From positions 18,108-82,107 of the forward strand of contig NZ_JBMEMN010000008.1 in the NCBI RefSeq assembly GCF_049310905.1: a stretch of 64,000 nucleotides of DNA. Reading direction: 5' to 3'. The DNA is from Gudongella sp049310905. GTDB taxonomy: Bacteria; Bacillota; Clostridia; Tissierellales; Tissierellaceae. Numbering within the stretch: position 1 is the stretch's first letter; each line of letters begins with the position of its first letter. Under the pieces are notes generated by a model. The model saw only the letters and a list, made by a program, of their open reading frames with translations. It had not been told where the DNA came from and made no database searches. Below are positions 17,543 through 26,347 of this stretch, piece after piece. The translations under genes were made by a program, and so were the position numbers.

Positions 17543-18422
17543 TTTACAACATGAAGCAAAAGGATTGGTTTCGCATGGTAATAGTGCATGTGCAGGTTGT
17601 GGTCTAGAATTAATCATGAGAAAAACCATGGAAGTTTTAGGTGAAGACACAATCATTATTATTCCACCAGGTTGTTCCGCACTTTTTTCAGGATTCGGGA
17701 ATGAGTCTGGACTAAAGATTCCAGGATTTCAAGGCAATCTAGAAAATACAGCAGCATGTGCTGCGGGTGTAAGAGCGGCACTAAATGCAAAAGGAAATAC
17801 TGAGACAACAGTATTGGGTTTTGCAGGTGATGGTGCTACTGTAGACATAGGTCTTCAAGCATTGTCAGGAGTCTGGGAGAGAAGAGACAAGGTAATGTAT
17901 ATTTGCTATGACAATGAGGCATATATGAACACAGGAATTCAGGGGAGCAGTTCTACTCCATACTATGCAAGTACTACAACTACTCCTAGTGGAAAACCAA
18001 CTGGCAAGAAAAACCTTATGGAAATTGCAATGGCTCACGACATTCCATACGCTGCCACAGCATCCCTATCTAACTTAAATGACTTTAAAAAGAAATTAAA
18101 GAAGGCCAAAGATACAGATGGACCATCATTAATTCATATTCAGACCCCTTGTCCTACAGGGTGGAGATATGAACCTTCCAAATCTATTCAATTGGCGAAA
18201 TCTGCTGTAGAAACAGGTGCGTGGATATTATACGAATATGAAGAAGGCAAAATAACAATAAACTCCAAGTTGAAAGACCTTAAACCAATCGAAGAGTATA
18301 TAGGTATTCAGGGGAGATTTAAGAAGCTATCTGATGATCAAAAGTCTGAACTCCAGGAATATGTTTCAGATTATTATCATAAATATGTTTCGAAATTAGA
18401 AAGAATGAGTGTCGAGGATTAA
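17535..18422 (+). CDS. 2-oxoacid:ferredoxin oxidoreductase, beta (thiamine-binding) subunit
   Basis: 295 residues. The thiamine diphosphate-binding core is clear: HGNSACAGCGLELIMRK with the conserved cysteines, IIPPGCSALFSG, FAGDGATVDIG (the GDG metal motif), CYDNEAYMNTGIQGSSSTPY, and PCPTGWRYEPSKSIQLAKSAVETG. Together with alpha it forms the catalytic site. ATG 17535 overlaps the end of the alpha gene. The following dehydrogenase gene is 38 bases away in the same operon. Confidence 0.93.
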   Translation: MFDLQHEAKGLVSHGNSACAGCGLELIMRKTMEVLGEDTIIIIPPGCSALFSGFGNESGLKIPGFQGNLENTAACAAGVRAALNAKGNTETTVLGFAGDGATVDIGLQALSGVWERRDKVMYICYDNEAYMNTGIQGSSSTPYYASTTTTPSGKPTGKKNLMEIAMAHDIPYAATASLSNLNDFKKKLKKAKDTDGPSLIHIQTPCPTGWRYEPSKSIQLAKSAVETGAWILYEYEEGKITINSKLKDLKPIEEYIGIQGRFKKLSDDQKSELQEYVSDYYHKYVSKLERMSVED

Positions 18423-18460
18423 CCAATTAAATTTACTACCTTCAGAAAGGAGGAAACCAC

Positions 18461-19390
18461 TTGAAAATACTTGTACTAGGTGCAGGCGCAATGGGAAGCT
18501 TATATGGTGGTTTGCTTAAAGAGAGAGGCAACGATGTAACTCTGGTTGATGTATTCAAGGATCATATTGATGAAATCAATAAAAATGGCTTGGAAGTAGA
18601 ATTATTAGGAGTAAAAAAGAACATTAAAGTTGAAGCTTGCACTTCTGATAAAGTAGATTTCAGACCAGATTTAGTAATTCTTTTTACAAAAACCATTCAC
18701 TCTCGATCAGCACTAGATTCTATACATAGAATTATAGATGATAATACGTTAGTTCTGTCATTGCAAAATGGATTAGGTAATGATGAAATTATCCGTGAGT
18801 ACGTAAGAGCTGAAAATATAATTATCGGTACAACAAACTTTCCAAGTGATTTTATTAGCCCTGGAAAGATCAGGTCAAATGGAACAGGACAAACTAAAAT
18901 AATGACAAGTATTGGTTATGAGACGTCTGAATTAAAAGAAGTTCAAAGTGCACTCGATAACGCTGGTTTTAATTGTATTATTACAAAGGATGTGTTTGTT
19001 TCAATTTGGGAAAAAGTTGCATTTAATTCAGCATGTAACGCTCTAACTGCAATAACAAAACTTAAGTTAGGAGATGTTGGAAAGACTGAGGAAGGTAAAA
19101 TACTTGCTCATAGAATTGTTCAGGAAGTAAGTTCAGTAGCTAATAAAAAAGGTATTAAAGCAAGTGCGGACAATGTTATAGAATTAGTGGAAGCTGATTT
19201 TATAGAGCATTATGAGCATATTCCATCAATGGCACAAGATGTATTGACAAAAAGATTGACAGAGATACAATTTATTAATGGTGCTGTTGTAAAAGAAGCT
19301 GAGGAGTTAGGGATGTATATACCAGTTACAGAAACATTGTATCAACTGATTTCCATAGTTCAGAGCAACTATGAAAATATACTAAAATAA
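18461..19390 (+). CDS. PanE/ApbA-family 2-oxoacid (ketopantoate) reductase
   Basis: 309 residues with the two-domain fold of 2-dehydropantoate 2-reductases: Rossmann motif GAGAMGSLYGG at residue 7, LSLQNGLGNDEII, the catalytic Lys in SIWEKVAFNSACNALTAI, and HIPSMAQDVLTKRLTEIQFINGAVV. The second strand ends VTLVDV; an acidic residue there favours NAD(H) over NADP(H). Relatives act on ketopantoate or reduce branched 2-oxoacids to D-2-hydroxyacids. Within this operon I infer it runs toward oxidation, making the 2-oxoacid consumed by the ferredoxin oxidoreductase. The start is TTG 18461 after AAAGGAGG. Confidence 0.88.
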   Translation: MKILVLGAGAMGSLYGGLLKERGNDVTLVDVFKDHIDEINKNGLEVELLGVKKNIKVEACTSDKVDFRPDLVILFTKTIHSRSALDSIHRIIDDNTLVLSLQNGLGNDEIIREYVRAENIIIGTTNFPSDFISPGKIRSNGTGQTKIMTSIGYETSELKEVQSALDNAGFNCIITKDVFVSIWEKVAFNSACNALTAITKLKLGDVGKTEEGKILAHRIVQEVSSVANKKGIKASADNVIELVEADFIEHYEHIPSMAQDVLTKRLTEIQFINGAVVKEAEELGMYIPVTETLYQLISIVQSNYENILK

Positions 19391-19404
19391 ATGGGGGGAA
19401 AGAA

Positions 19405-20469
19405 ATGAAAACGAAAGTATTAGCACTATCATTAGTTTTAGTTCTTATGGCTTCAACATTAATTGGGTGTTCAAGCGGGAGTAATGAAGCTCCAGCAAGT
19501 GAAGCGCCAGAACAATCAGTAGTATCTGAAGAAACTTCTAGTGTAGAACCTGGAGATGCCATAGTAGTTAAGTTGGCATATATGTCACCAGAGTTAGAAA
19601 ACGATCCTTATCATCAATTCGCTGTAAGATTTAAGGAAGCCATTGAAGAAAAAACTGATGGGAAATATGTATTCGAGACTTACGGTGGAGGGGTACTAGG
19701 TAAAGACAGAGAATTATCAGAAGGACTTCAGTATGGAACCGTTGATATGGCTGTTATTACATCCTCACCGATGGGTAATTTTGTACCAGCATTTCAGGCT
19801 TTAGATCTGCCATTTTTATTTAGTGGGTGGGATCATGTACATAAGTTCCTTGAATCAGATTTAGCCGAAGAGCTTTATGCTGAAAGTGAAGAAGCAGGAA
19901 TAATAAGTCTTGGATTAATAGGTCGTGGTGCAAGAAGTGTAACAAATGCAGGAGATCCCATACAATCGGTTGAAGATCTGAAAGGGATGAAAATTAGGGT
20001 TATTGAGAGTTCCATATTTGTAGACACTTTCTCTGCACTAGGAGCTTCACCTCAAGCAATGTCTTGGGGAGAAGTATTTACCGCACTACAGCAAGGTACT
20101 ATTGACGGACATGAGAACTCAATGGCTACTATAAACAATGAGAGAGTATATGAAGTACAGGATAATGTAACTAAGACTGAGCATATCTTTGCATTTACAA
20201 CAGCACATGCATCATCAAACTTCTGGGACTCTTTGCCAACAGAAGATCAGGAGTTATTCAAAGAAGTTGCTGAAGAAATAACTATTCAAATAACAAAGGA
20301 GCAAGAGCAAGAAGAACAGAACTTCATTAAACTTCTTGAAGAGCAAGGAATGAATTTTTATGATATCAATAGAGATGAACTGAAAGACTTAGTAAATCCA
20401 GTATATGAGAAATTTGCAGGTCAGAACTCAGATTATTTCTACAAAGCAATTGAGGCTCTAAACAACTAA
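19405..20469 (+). CDS. dctP: TRAP transporter substrate-binding lipoprotein (DctP family)
   Basis: 354 residues. A lipoprotein signal peptide ends in LIGC (Cys at about residue 22), followed by a Ser/Glu-rich linker, then the DctP fold: YMSPELENDPYHQFAVRFKE, YGGGVLGKDRELSEGLQYG, LDLPFLFSG, the KGMKIRV strand, and WGEVFTALQQGTIDGHENS, where many DctP proteins bind the carboxylate. The ligand should be an organic acid handed to DctQM for sodium-driven import. ATG 19405 is 14 bases after the PanE gene. A strong hairpin separates it from dctQ. Confidence 0.93.
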   Translation: MKTKVLALSLVLVLMASTLIGCSSGSNEAPASEAPEQSVVSEETSSVEPGDAIVVKLAYMSPELENDPYHQFAVRFKEAIEEKTDGKYVFETYGGGVLGKDRELSEGLQYGTVDMAVITSSPMGNFVPAFQALDLPFLFSGWDHVHKFLESDLAEELYAESEEAGIISLGLIGRGARSVTNAGDPIQSVEDLKGMKIRVIESSIFVDTFSALGASPQAMSWGEVFTALQQGTIDGHENSMATINNERVYEVQDNVTKTEHIFAFTTAHASSNFWDSLPTEDQELFKEVAEEITIQITKEQEQEEQNFIKLLEEQGMNFYDINRDELKDLVNPVYEKFAGQNSDYFYKAIEALNN

Positions 20470-20505
20470 ATAATAATTATGAGTAAATTAATAAGTTGTT
20501 AAAGG

Positions 20506-20544
20506 ATATTACTAAGATGAGTTTCTAGCTCATCTTAGTAATAT
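20506..20544 (+). terminator. Intra-operon hairpin between dctP and dctQ
   Basis: ATATTACTAAGATGAG (20506-20521) pairs perfectly over 16 bases with CTCATCTTAGTAATAT (20529-20544), with a 7-base loop. The tail, TTAATAGG, is a weak T-run. It probably acts as a partial terminator or mRNA 3' stabiliser that favours binding-protein expression over the permease. Confidence 0.7.
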
Positions 20545-20564
20545 TTAATAGGAGGAATAATAGA

Positions 20565-21050
20565 ATGAATTTAATTATTATCATCAGTAATGTTATTGAT
20601 AAATACATAAGGCAAATAATAGCAATTGTATTAATTGTAATGACTGTAGTATTATCCAGTCAAGTTATTGCAAGATACTTAATGGGGACTGGGCTAACTT
20701 GGAGTGAAGAAATCGTAAGATATATGTGTATTTGGATGGTGTTTTTGGGCGCAACTTCCGCACAGAAAGAGGGCAGTCAAATATCAGTTACCGCATTGGA
20801 AGAATTGTTACCTCCATTGCCTCAAAACATACTTATGTGGATTCAAAAAATATTCGTAATTGTTTATAGTGGTATAGTTATGTGGATAGGTTTTAATACA
20901 TTAAAAGTTGCATCAACACAGGCATCTCCCAACATGAGAATACCTATGAATTATGTATACATAGTGATTCCCATATCAATGATTATTATGCTGATTCACT
21001 TGGCTTCAATACTATTGGTAGACATAAGTGCCAAGAGATTAGGGAGGTAG
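20565..21050 (+). CDS. dctQ: TRAP transporter small permease subunit (DctQ family)
   Basis: 161 residues with four membrane spans (about 15-37, 48-66, 86-105, 128-150). DctQ marker sequences are VIARYLMGTGLTWSEEIVRYMCIWMVFLGA and MRIPMNYVYIVIPISM. The protein pairs with DctM and helps dock the substrate-binding protein. It starts at ATG 20565 after GGAGGAA, directly behind the hairpin, and stops 5 bases before dctM. Confidence 0.92.
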   Translation: MNLIIIISNVIDKYIRQIIAIVLIVMTVVLSSQVIARYLMGTGLTWSEEIVRYMCIWMVFLGATSAQKEGSQISVTALEELLPPLPQNILMWIQKIFVIVYSGIVMWIGFNTLKVASTQASPNMRIPMNYVYIVIPISMIIMLIHLASILLVDISAKRLGR

Positions 21051-21055
21051 ACAAA

Positions 21056-22339
21056 ATGACAATGGGAATTTTTTTCGGTTTGGCTGTAATTTTACTAGTG
21101 CTAGGTGTTCCAATTGCTATGACAGTTGGTCTGGCTTCCATAATATTCATAATAGGTGAAGGTATACAGTTGTCGATTGTTATACAAAGATTATTCTCTG
21201 GAATTGATGTTACAGCTCTATTAGCAATTCCATTCTTCGTACTTGCAGGTGAGTTGATGGGAAAAGGAGGAATTGCCAATAGACTAGTTAGATTAGCATC
21301 TCGTGGAGTAGGAGATAAAACTGGTGGCCTTGCAATGGTAGCAATTATCACTTGTATGTTTTTTGCCGCAATTTCAGGTAGTGGTGTAGCCACGGCAGCA
21401 GCTATTGGTGGAATAATGATACCTGGAATGGTTATAGCAAAGTACGACAAGAGTTTTGCAGCAGCTGTAATTTCAACAGCAGCGCCTATAGGAGTTATTA
21501 TTCCACCAAGTATTTCATTTGTACAGTATGGAGTATTGACTGGGTCTTCAATCGCGGACCTTTATAAAGCTGGAATACCAGCAGGTTTTATTATTGGTGC
21601 TTCATTAATGATCACTGCATATATAATAAGTAAAAAAAGAGGTTATAAAATAGAAAAAGATGAAAATCAAAACGAACCAAGAAAATCAGACACGTACTCA
21701 AAGAGGGATTTAATTGAAGTTTTATGGGCTCTCGGAACTCCAATAATTATTGTTGGAGGGGTGTTCGGAGGTATATTTACACCTACTGAGTCAGCTGTTG
21801 TAGCAGTTGTTTATGCCCTACTTGTAGGAATATTTATTTTTAAAGAATTGAAAGTTAATGAAATAATGATTGTTTTTAAGAATTCTGCAATTACAAGTTC
21901 TAGAATTATGTTTATCATAGCTAATGCGACTTTGTTTTCGTGGGTCATGACATACCAGAGAATACCTCAAATGATTATGGAAAACATGCTTTCAATGACA
22001 GATAATACTTTTCTACTTTTACTAATAATAAACATTGTGCTACTTATAGCAGGCACCTTTATGGAAACAGGATCAATAATACTTATAGCAACACCGTTAT
22101 TGTTGCCAATAATCAACTTTATCGGAATGGATTTGACTCACTTTGGAATATTATTGACTGTAAATACAGCTATTGGACTGACAACTCCACCTTTTGGTGT
22201 ATGTTTGTTTACGACGGCAAATGTGGCGGGATTAAGTGTACAAGCTATTTCAAAAGAAGTTGTTTACTTTATAATGGCTATGATTGTTGGACTTATGATA
22301 ATAACATATTTTCCACAGACTGTTATGTTCATGGTTTAA
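21056..22339 (+). CDS. dctM: TRAP transporter large permease subunit (DctM family)
   Basis: 427 residues with about 12 membrane segments. Family signatures are LAIPFFVLAGELMGKGGIA, AAISGSGVATAAAIGGIMIPGM, APIGVIIPPSISFVQYG, GIFTPTESAVVAVVYALLVG and GLTTPPFGVCLF. This is the elevator-type channel that couples substrate to the sodium gradient. ATG 21056 follows AGGGAGG in the end of dctQ. The next gene begins 100 bases later in the same orientation, still likely in the operon. Confidence 0.94.
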   Translation: MTMGIFFGLAVILLVLGVPIAMTVGLASIIFIIGEGIQLSIVIQRLFSGIDVTALLAIPFFVLAGELMGKGGIANRLVRLASRGVGDKTGGLAMVAIITCMFFAAISGSGVATAAAIGGIMIPGMVIAKYDKSFAAAVISTAAPIGVIIPPSISFVQYGVLTGSSIADLYKAGIPAGFIIGASLMITAYIISKKRGYKIEKDENQNEPRKSDTYSKRDLIEVLWALGTPIIIVGGVFGGIFTPTESAVVAVVYALLVGIFIFKELKVNEIMIVFKNSAITSSRIMFIIANATLFSWVMTYQRIPQMIMENMLSMTDNTFLLLLIINIVLLIAGTFMETGSIILIATPLLLPIINFIGMDLTHFGILLTVNTAIGLTTPPFGVCLFTTANVAGLSVQAISKEVVYFIMAMIVGLMIITYFPQTVMFMV

Positions 22340-22439
22340 CAGGAAAGACTTATGTACTCGCAAACTTATTTATATCAGTCGTTTGAAGGAGAAGTATCTT
22401 TACTAGTACAACTATACAATAAAAATAAAGGAGAAATTT

Positions 22440-23336
22440 ATGTTTGTAAAAAGCTTTGATCATCTAATTGAATTAGCTAAAAAAATGGAATCAAAAACAA
22501 TTGTGGTTGTTAAACCTGAAGATGAGGATTTGCTTGAGGTTATATCTAAAGCAGAGATAGAAGGACTGGCAAATTTTATTTTAGTAGGAGATAAGGAAAA
22601 GTTAATTAGTTTAATTAATGAGAATAATATTCAAATAGACAGTGAGATTGTAAATGAAAAAGATGAAAAGACAGCAGCAGATAAAGCAGTGGACTTGATA
22701 GTTGATGGTAAAGCAGATGCTTTGATGAAAGGCATGCTCCATTCATCCATATTCCTGAAAGCAATTTTGAATAAGGAAAAAGGCTTAAATATTGGCAAAC
22801 AGATAACTCAGATTTCAGTTTTAGAGAAAGAAAACAATAAGGGTTTTCTTTTTATAACTGATTGTGCAATAACAGTAAACCCAGATTTAATGGGAAAGAA
22901 AGAAATAATTGAGAATGCTGTTAATCTAGCAAATAAGCTTGGTAATTACGAACCAAAAGTAGCAGTGTTAGCTTCTGTTGAGGTAGTAAACCCTAGTATG
23001 CAAGAAACAATTGATGCTGCAGTATTAAGTAAAATGGCTGATAGAGGTCAGATAAAAGGTTGCTTGGTTGATGGACCTCTTGCATTTGATAATGCAATCT
23101 CCGAAGAAGCTGCTAAAGCTAAAGGTGTTGGAGGAGATGTTGCAGGTAAAGCAGATATAATTGTTGTACCTAGTTTGACTGTAGGTAATACATTGACAAA
23201 ATCAATTACTTACATCGCGAAGAAAACAGTAGTAGCAGCCACTACTGGTGCAGCTATTCCAATAATTTTCACTTCAAGAACTGAGTCAACTGAAGGTAAA
23301 TTACTGTCAATAGCTTTAGCCGCTTATACCGCATAA
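22440..23336 (+). CDS. ptb: Phosphate butyryltransferase family protein
   Basis: 298 residues, the size of Ptb rather than of the about 330-residue acetyl enzyme. The fold blocks are visible: GLANFILVGDKEKL, DALMKGMLHSSIFLKAILNKEKGL, LFITDCAITVNPDLMGKKEIIENA, AVLASVEVVNPSMQETIDAAVLSKM and DIIVVPSLTVGNTLTKSITYIA. The enzyme converts acyl-CoA and phosphate to acyl-phosphate and CoA. It is followed by butyrate kinase 25 bases later, so the pair turns the oxidoreductase product into a free acid and ATP. The acyl group cannot be fixed from sequence. Confidence 0.9.
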   Translation: MFVKSFDHLIELAKKMESKTIVVVKPEDEDLLEVISKAEIEGLANFILVGDKEKLISLINENNIQIDSEIVNEKDEKTAADKAVDLIVDGKADALMKGMLHSSIFLKAILNKEKGLNIGKQITQISVLEKENNKGFLFITDCAITVNPDLMGKKEIIENAVNLANKLGNYEPKVAVLASVEVVNPSMQETIDAAVLSKMADRGQIKGCLVDGPLAFDNAISEEAAKAKGVGGDVAGKADIIVVPSLTVGNTLTKSITYIAKKTVVAATTGAAIPIIFTSRTESTEGKLLSIALAAYTA

Positions 23337-23361
23337 AAATACTGTGAGGTGATGTGATATC

Positions 23362-24426
23362 ATGTATAAAATATTAGCAATCAATCTAGGATCTACATCT
23401 TCAAAGATTGCATATTACGAGGACGATATTTGCAAAGTAAAAGCGAATATTGAGCATCCAGCTGATGAAATTTCAAAATTTGGACATTTTATGGAGCAGG
23501 ATGAATACCGAAGAAGTTATATAACTGAATTTTTAAGAGATAATAATATTGTGATGGAAGAATTAGATGCAATAGTTAGTAGAGGTGGACACACACGACC
23601 AATAGAAAGTGGTGTCTATAAAATATCCGAATTAATGATGGAAGAGCAAGCAAGTGGAAAATTTGGACAACATCCATGCGACTTGGGAAGCAAAATTGCA
23701 TACAAAATGTGCAATGATATTTACGCCCTCCCATTAGTTGTTGATCCACCTGTCACAGATGAATTTGAAGATATATCAAGACTATCAGGTCACCCACTTC
23801 TCGAGAGGAAAAGTAAATTCCATGCTCTTAGTCACAAAGCTACAGCTAAAAGATATGCAAGAGAGAACAATCTAAACTATGAAAAATTAAATTTAATTGT
23901 TGCGCATATAGGAGGTGGCGTCTCAGTAGCTGCCCATTTAAAAGGCAGAATGATAGATGGAGATAATGGGCTTGAAGGTGATGGAGCATATTCAACAAAT
24001 CGAACGGGTGGTCTACCAGCTGGAGACCTGGTGAATTTATGTTTTTCTGGAGATTATTCACATGACCAAGTCAAGAAGATGATAAATGGAAATGGTGGAC
24101 TAATGGCATATGTAGGATCGAATGATGTTAAGGAAATTCAAGAAATTGCAAAAAATGATGAGAAAGTAGCTCTTTATTTGGAGGGTATGATTTATCAAAT
24201 AAGCAAACAAATAGGATCATATGCAACTGTACTTAGTGGAAAAGTAGATGCAATTCTGATTACTGGAGGTATTGCCTATTCAGAATTAATAGTAGAAAAA
24301 ATTAAGCGTAGATGTTCTTTCATAGCACCTATAGTAGTATATCCCGGTGAAAATGAAATGGACTCACTTGCTCGAGGAGCATGGGAAGCATTATTGGGAG
24401 AAGTTAATATAAGAGAACTAGATTAA
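23362..24426 (+). CDS. buk: Butyrate kinase family protein
   Basis: 354 residues of the ASKHA kinase fold. Visible are the phosphate-1 motif LAINLGSTSSKIAYYEDD, SRGGHTRPIESGVYKI, the Buk-specific VVDPPVTDEFEDISRLSGHP, FHALSHKATAKRYA, the phosphate-2 motif IVAHIGGGVSVAAHLKGRMID, and the adenosine motif ILITGGIAYSE. It phosphorylates ADP from an acyl-phosphate, typically butyryl, isobutyryl, isovaleryl or related. It is the last gene of the operon; an AT-rich tail and a palindromic terminator interrupted by an IS follow. Confidence 0.92.
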   Translation: MYKILAINLGSTSSKIAYYEDDICKVKANIEHPADEISKFGHFMEQDEYRRSYITEFLRDNNIVMEELDAIVSRGGHTRPIESGVYKISELMMEEQASGKFGQHPCDLGSKIAYKMCNDIYALPLVVDPPVTDEFEDISRLSGHPLLERKSKFHALSHKATAKRYARENNLNYEKLNLIVAHIGGGVSVAAHLKGRMIDGDNGLEGDGAYSTNRTGGLPAGDLVNLCFSGDYSHDQVKKMINGNGGLMAYVGSNDVKEIQEIAKNDEKVALYLEGMIYQISKQIGSYATVLSGKVDAILITGGIAYSELIVEKIKRRCSFIAPIVVYPGENEMDSLARGAWEALLGEVNIRELD

Positions 24427-24555
24427 ACAGTAAGACTAAGTGCATTTTGTAGTATATGATAAATATCTAAACCTGCATAATTCAACTAATAAATGTAGTA
24501 TTAACAACTCATGAAAAACAAGCTAACAATTCCCCCAAGACTAAAATAGTATTTA

Positions 24556-24593
24556 GGAAAAGATCTTGATTTATTTAAATCAAGATCTTTTCC
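24556..24593. repeat. Left copy of 38-bp palindrome flanking the IS element
   Basis: GGAAAAGATCTTGATTTA and AAATCAAGATCTTTTCC face each other as an almost perfect palindrome. The identical 38 bases recur in the same orientation at 26209-26246. It has the form of a terminator for the buk operon and looks like a duplicated target site. Confidence 0.9.
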
Positions 24594-24632
24594 TGAGTTT
24601 ATCGAAAAAGTAAGCAAATATATATTTTTTTT

Positions 24633-24671
24633 AGAAAATCCTTTAAAGCAAAAAGGATTTTCTTCTTTTTT
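24633..24671 (+). terminator. Anti-read-through hairpin at the IS left end
   Basis: AGAAAATCCTTT (24633-24644) pairs with AAAGGATTTTCT (24652-24663), followed by a T-rich tract. It lies inside the IS upstream of the transposase ribosome site, a common arrangement to keep outside transcription from reaching the transposase. Confidence 0.75.
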
Positions 24672-24702
24672 GTCGAATATATATAAGAGAGGGGTGATTT
24701 TG

Positions 24703-26094
24703 ATGATGACAAGAGGAAAGAAAGATAAGAAACAGCTTCAACTGGAGTTGGTTATGCTCGAACAACTAGTAAAGAAAGACCATGATTTGAGGAAAATCGA
24801 TAAATACATAAATTTTGATTTCATATACGATCTTGTAGAACCTTTTTATGCAGAAGATAAAGGCAGACCATCCATAGACCCTGTAGTTCTTTTCAAGATG
24901 TCATTGATCCAGGCATTGGATGGTATCAGGTCCGAAGAAAAACTGGTGGATGCAATCCACCACAACATGGCATATCGATGGTTCCTGGGCTATGGCTTGA
25001 CAGAGCCAATACCTGATCATTCAACAATAAGTCACAATAGAGCGGTGAGATTCAAGGATTCAAACATATACGAAGATATATTCAATGAAATTGTCCTAAA
25101 AGCAATAGATCATGGGTTCGTAAACGGGAAAATAGTCTACACAGATTCAACTCATGTAAAAGCCAATGCCAGCAATTCCAAATATGAAAGCATAGAAGAA
25201 ACACGAGTAATCAAAGAAGATGAGTCCCTTCTTAAGCTTGTGAATGATAAAAGGATTAGCAAAGGTCAGAAGCCCCTCGAGCCAGCTGAGCCAAAGACAG
25301 AAGTGCATACAAGAAAAGCAAGTAAAACAGATCCAGACAGTGGCTACATGCATAGAGATAGAAAGCCTGTTGGATTTTATCATTTAGTTCATGGAACCGT
25401 TGACAGTGCAAACAAAATCCTCTTAAGCGCACACGTAACCCCTGGAAATATTCATGATAGTACAGTATATATGGATAACTTGGAAGAAATGTTTGAAAGA
25501 CTGGAATTGGCCCCAAAATATGCAGGAGCAGATGCGGGATATTTTAATTTGGATATAATTGAAGAATTGACAAGCAAAGGAATTACACCGGTAATTGGAC
25601 CGAGAAGATATGCCTCAAAGAGAGGCAAGAAATCAAAATACTGGTTTGAATACTATCCAGAAGAAGATACATATCGCTGCTTCGAAGGAAAGGAACTAAG
25701 ATACAGAACAACGACGCGGCAAGGCTATGTAGAATACCGTAGTGATAAAGAAGTTTGCAAAAATTGTCCCAAACGAGAAAAATGCTTGTATGAAAGCAGC
25801 ATAACAGGAGAAATATCTCCAGATCAGACACGGATAATACGCAGACACATAAAAGAACACTACGCTGATGAAGTAAGGTCATTTATGAAAACTGAAAAGG
25901 GAAAGAAGCTTTATCAACGTCGAAAAGAAACAATAGAAAGGGCATTTGCAGATTTGAAAGAATTGATGGGCATGAGATATGCCCATTACAGAGGTTCCCA
26001 TGGAGTTAAATCCCAAGTCCTAATGACTGGGGTTGCTTACAATGCAAAAAAGATAGCTAGATTGTTAGATAAGCAGGAAAACCCCCAAAGTTAA
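24703..26094 (+). CDS. IS1182-family DDE transposase
   Basis: 463 residues from ATG 24703 (or ATG 24706), behind GAGAGGGGTGAT; the frame can be read further to TTG 24670 without a ribosome site. The N-terminal DUF772-like domain includes RPSIDPVVLFKMSLIQAL and YRWFLGYGLTEPIPDHSTISHNR. The catalytic triad is likely D in VYTDSTHVKANAS, D in YAGADAGYFN and E in RKETIERAFADLKELMGMRY. A zinc-ribbon-like CKNCPKREKC precedes the third. The gene appears complete, so the element may be active. Confidence 0.93.
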   Translation: MMTRGKKDKKQLQLELVMLEQLVKKDHDLRKIDKYINFDFIYDLVEPFYAEDKGRPSIDPVVLFKMSLIQALDGIRSEEKLVDAIHHNMAYRWFLGYGLTEPIPDHSTISHNRAVRFKDSNIYEDIFNEIVLKAIDHGFVNGKIVYTDSTHVKANASNSKYESIEETRVIKEDESLLKLVNDKRISKGQKPLEPAEPKTEVHTRKASKTDPDSGYMHRDRKPVGFYHLVHGTVDSANKILLSAHVTPGNIHDSTVYMDNLEEMFERLELAPKYAGADAGYFNLDIIEELTSKGITPVIGPRRYASKRGKKSKYWFEYYPEEDTYRCFEGKELRYRTTTRQGYVEYRSDKEVCKNCPKREKCLYESSITGEISPDQTRIIRRHIKEHYADEVRSFMKTEKGKKLYQRRKETIERAFADLKELMGMRYAHYRGSHGVKSQVLMTGVAYNAKKIARLLDKQENPQS

Positions 26095-26149
26095 GGGGAT
26101 AAAGTGTCTAAAACACAACCTAATATTGCGATAATACATGAATAGATAT

Positions 26150-26198
26150 GAAAAATGCAGTATTTCTGGAACAAGCCTCTAGAAATACTGCATTTTTC
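26150..26198 (+). terminator. Terminator of the transposase gene
   Basis: GAAAAATGCAGTATTTCT (26150-26167) and AGAAATACTGCATTTTTC (26181-26198) form an 18-bp perfect stem with a 13-base loop, within the right end of the IS. Confidence 0.85.
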
Positions 26199-26208
26199 GA
26201 TAATCTCA

Positions 26209-26246
26209 GGAAAAGATCTTGATTTATTTAAATCAAGATCTTTTCC
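26209..26246. repeat. Right copy of 38-bp palindrome flanking the IS element
   Basis: Identical to 24556-24593, including the off-centre TTATTT that breaks perfect symmetry. The two copies are therefore direct repeats, as expected for a target-site duplication, and not the inverted ends of the element. Confidence 0.9.
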
Positions 26247-26347
26247 TTTGTAAGGGTTGAATTTAATAGAATAATATTTGTTTTGATGGGGTAACTGTAA
26301 AAGAGGAGAACACAGGATTACATACAATATGAATGCGAGGAAATCAT

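Larger units (their letters stand above)
24594..26208 (+). mobile_element. IS1182-family insertion sequence
   Basis: The element runs between the two palindromes. Its ends are inverted repeats of 16 bases with one mismatch: TGAGTTTATCGAAAAA at 24594-24609 and the complement of TTTTTCGATAATCTCA at 26193-26208. It contains one transposase gene, a hairpin with T-run just before it (24633-24668), which would block read-through from outside, and a terminator after it (26150-26198). It looks intact. Confidence 0.88.

Noticed and set aside
22201..22386. 61-codon frame at the end of dctM
   Set aside because: Cysteine-rich out-of-frame reading of dctM without a ribosome site.
24594..26208. The 38-bp palindromes as terminal inverted repeats of the IS
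   Set aside because: They are direct repeats, judged by their off-centre asymmetry, and lie outside the real 16-bp inverted ends.
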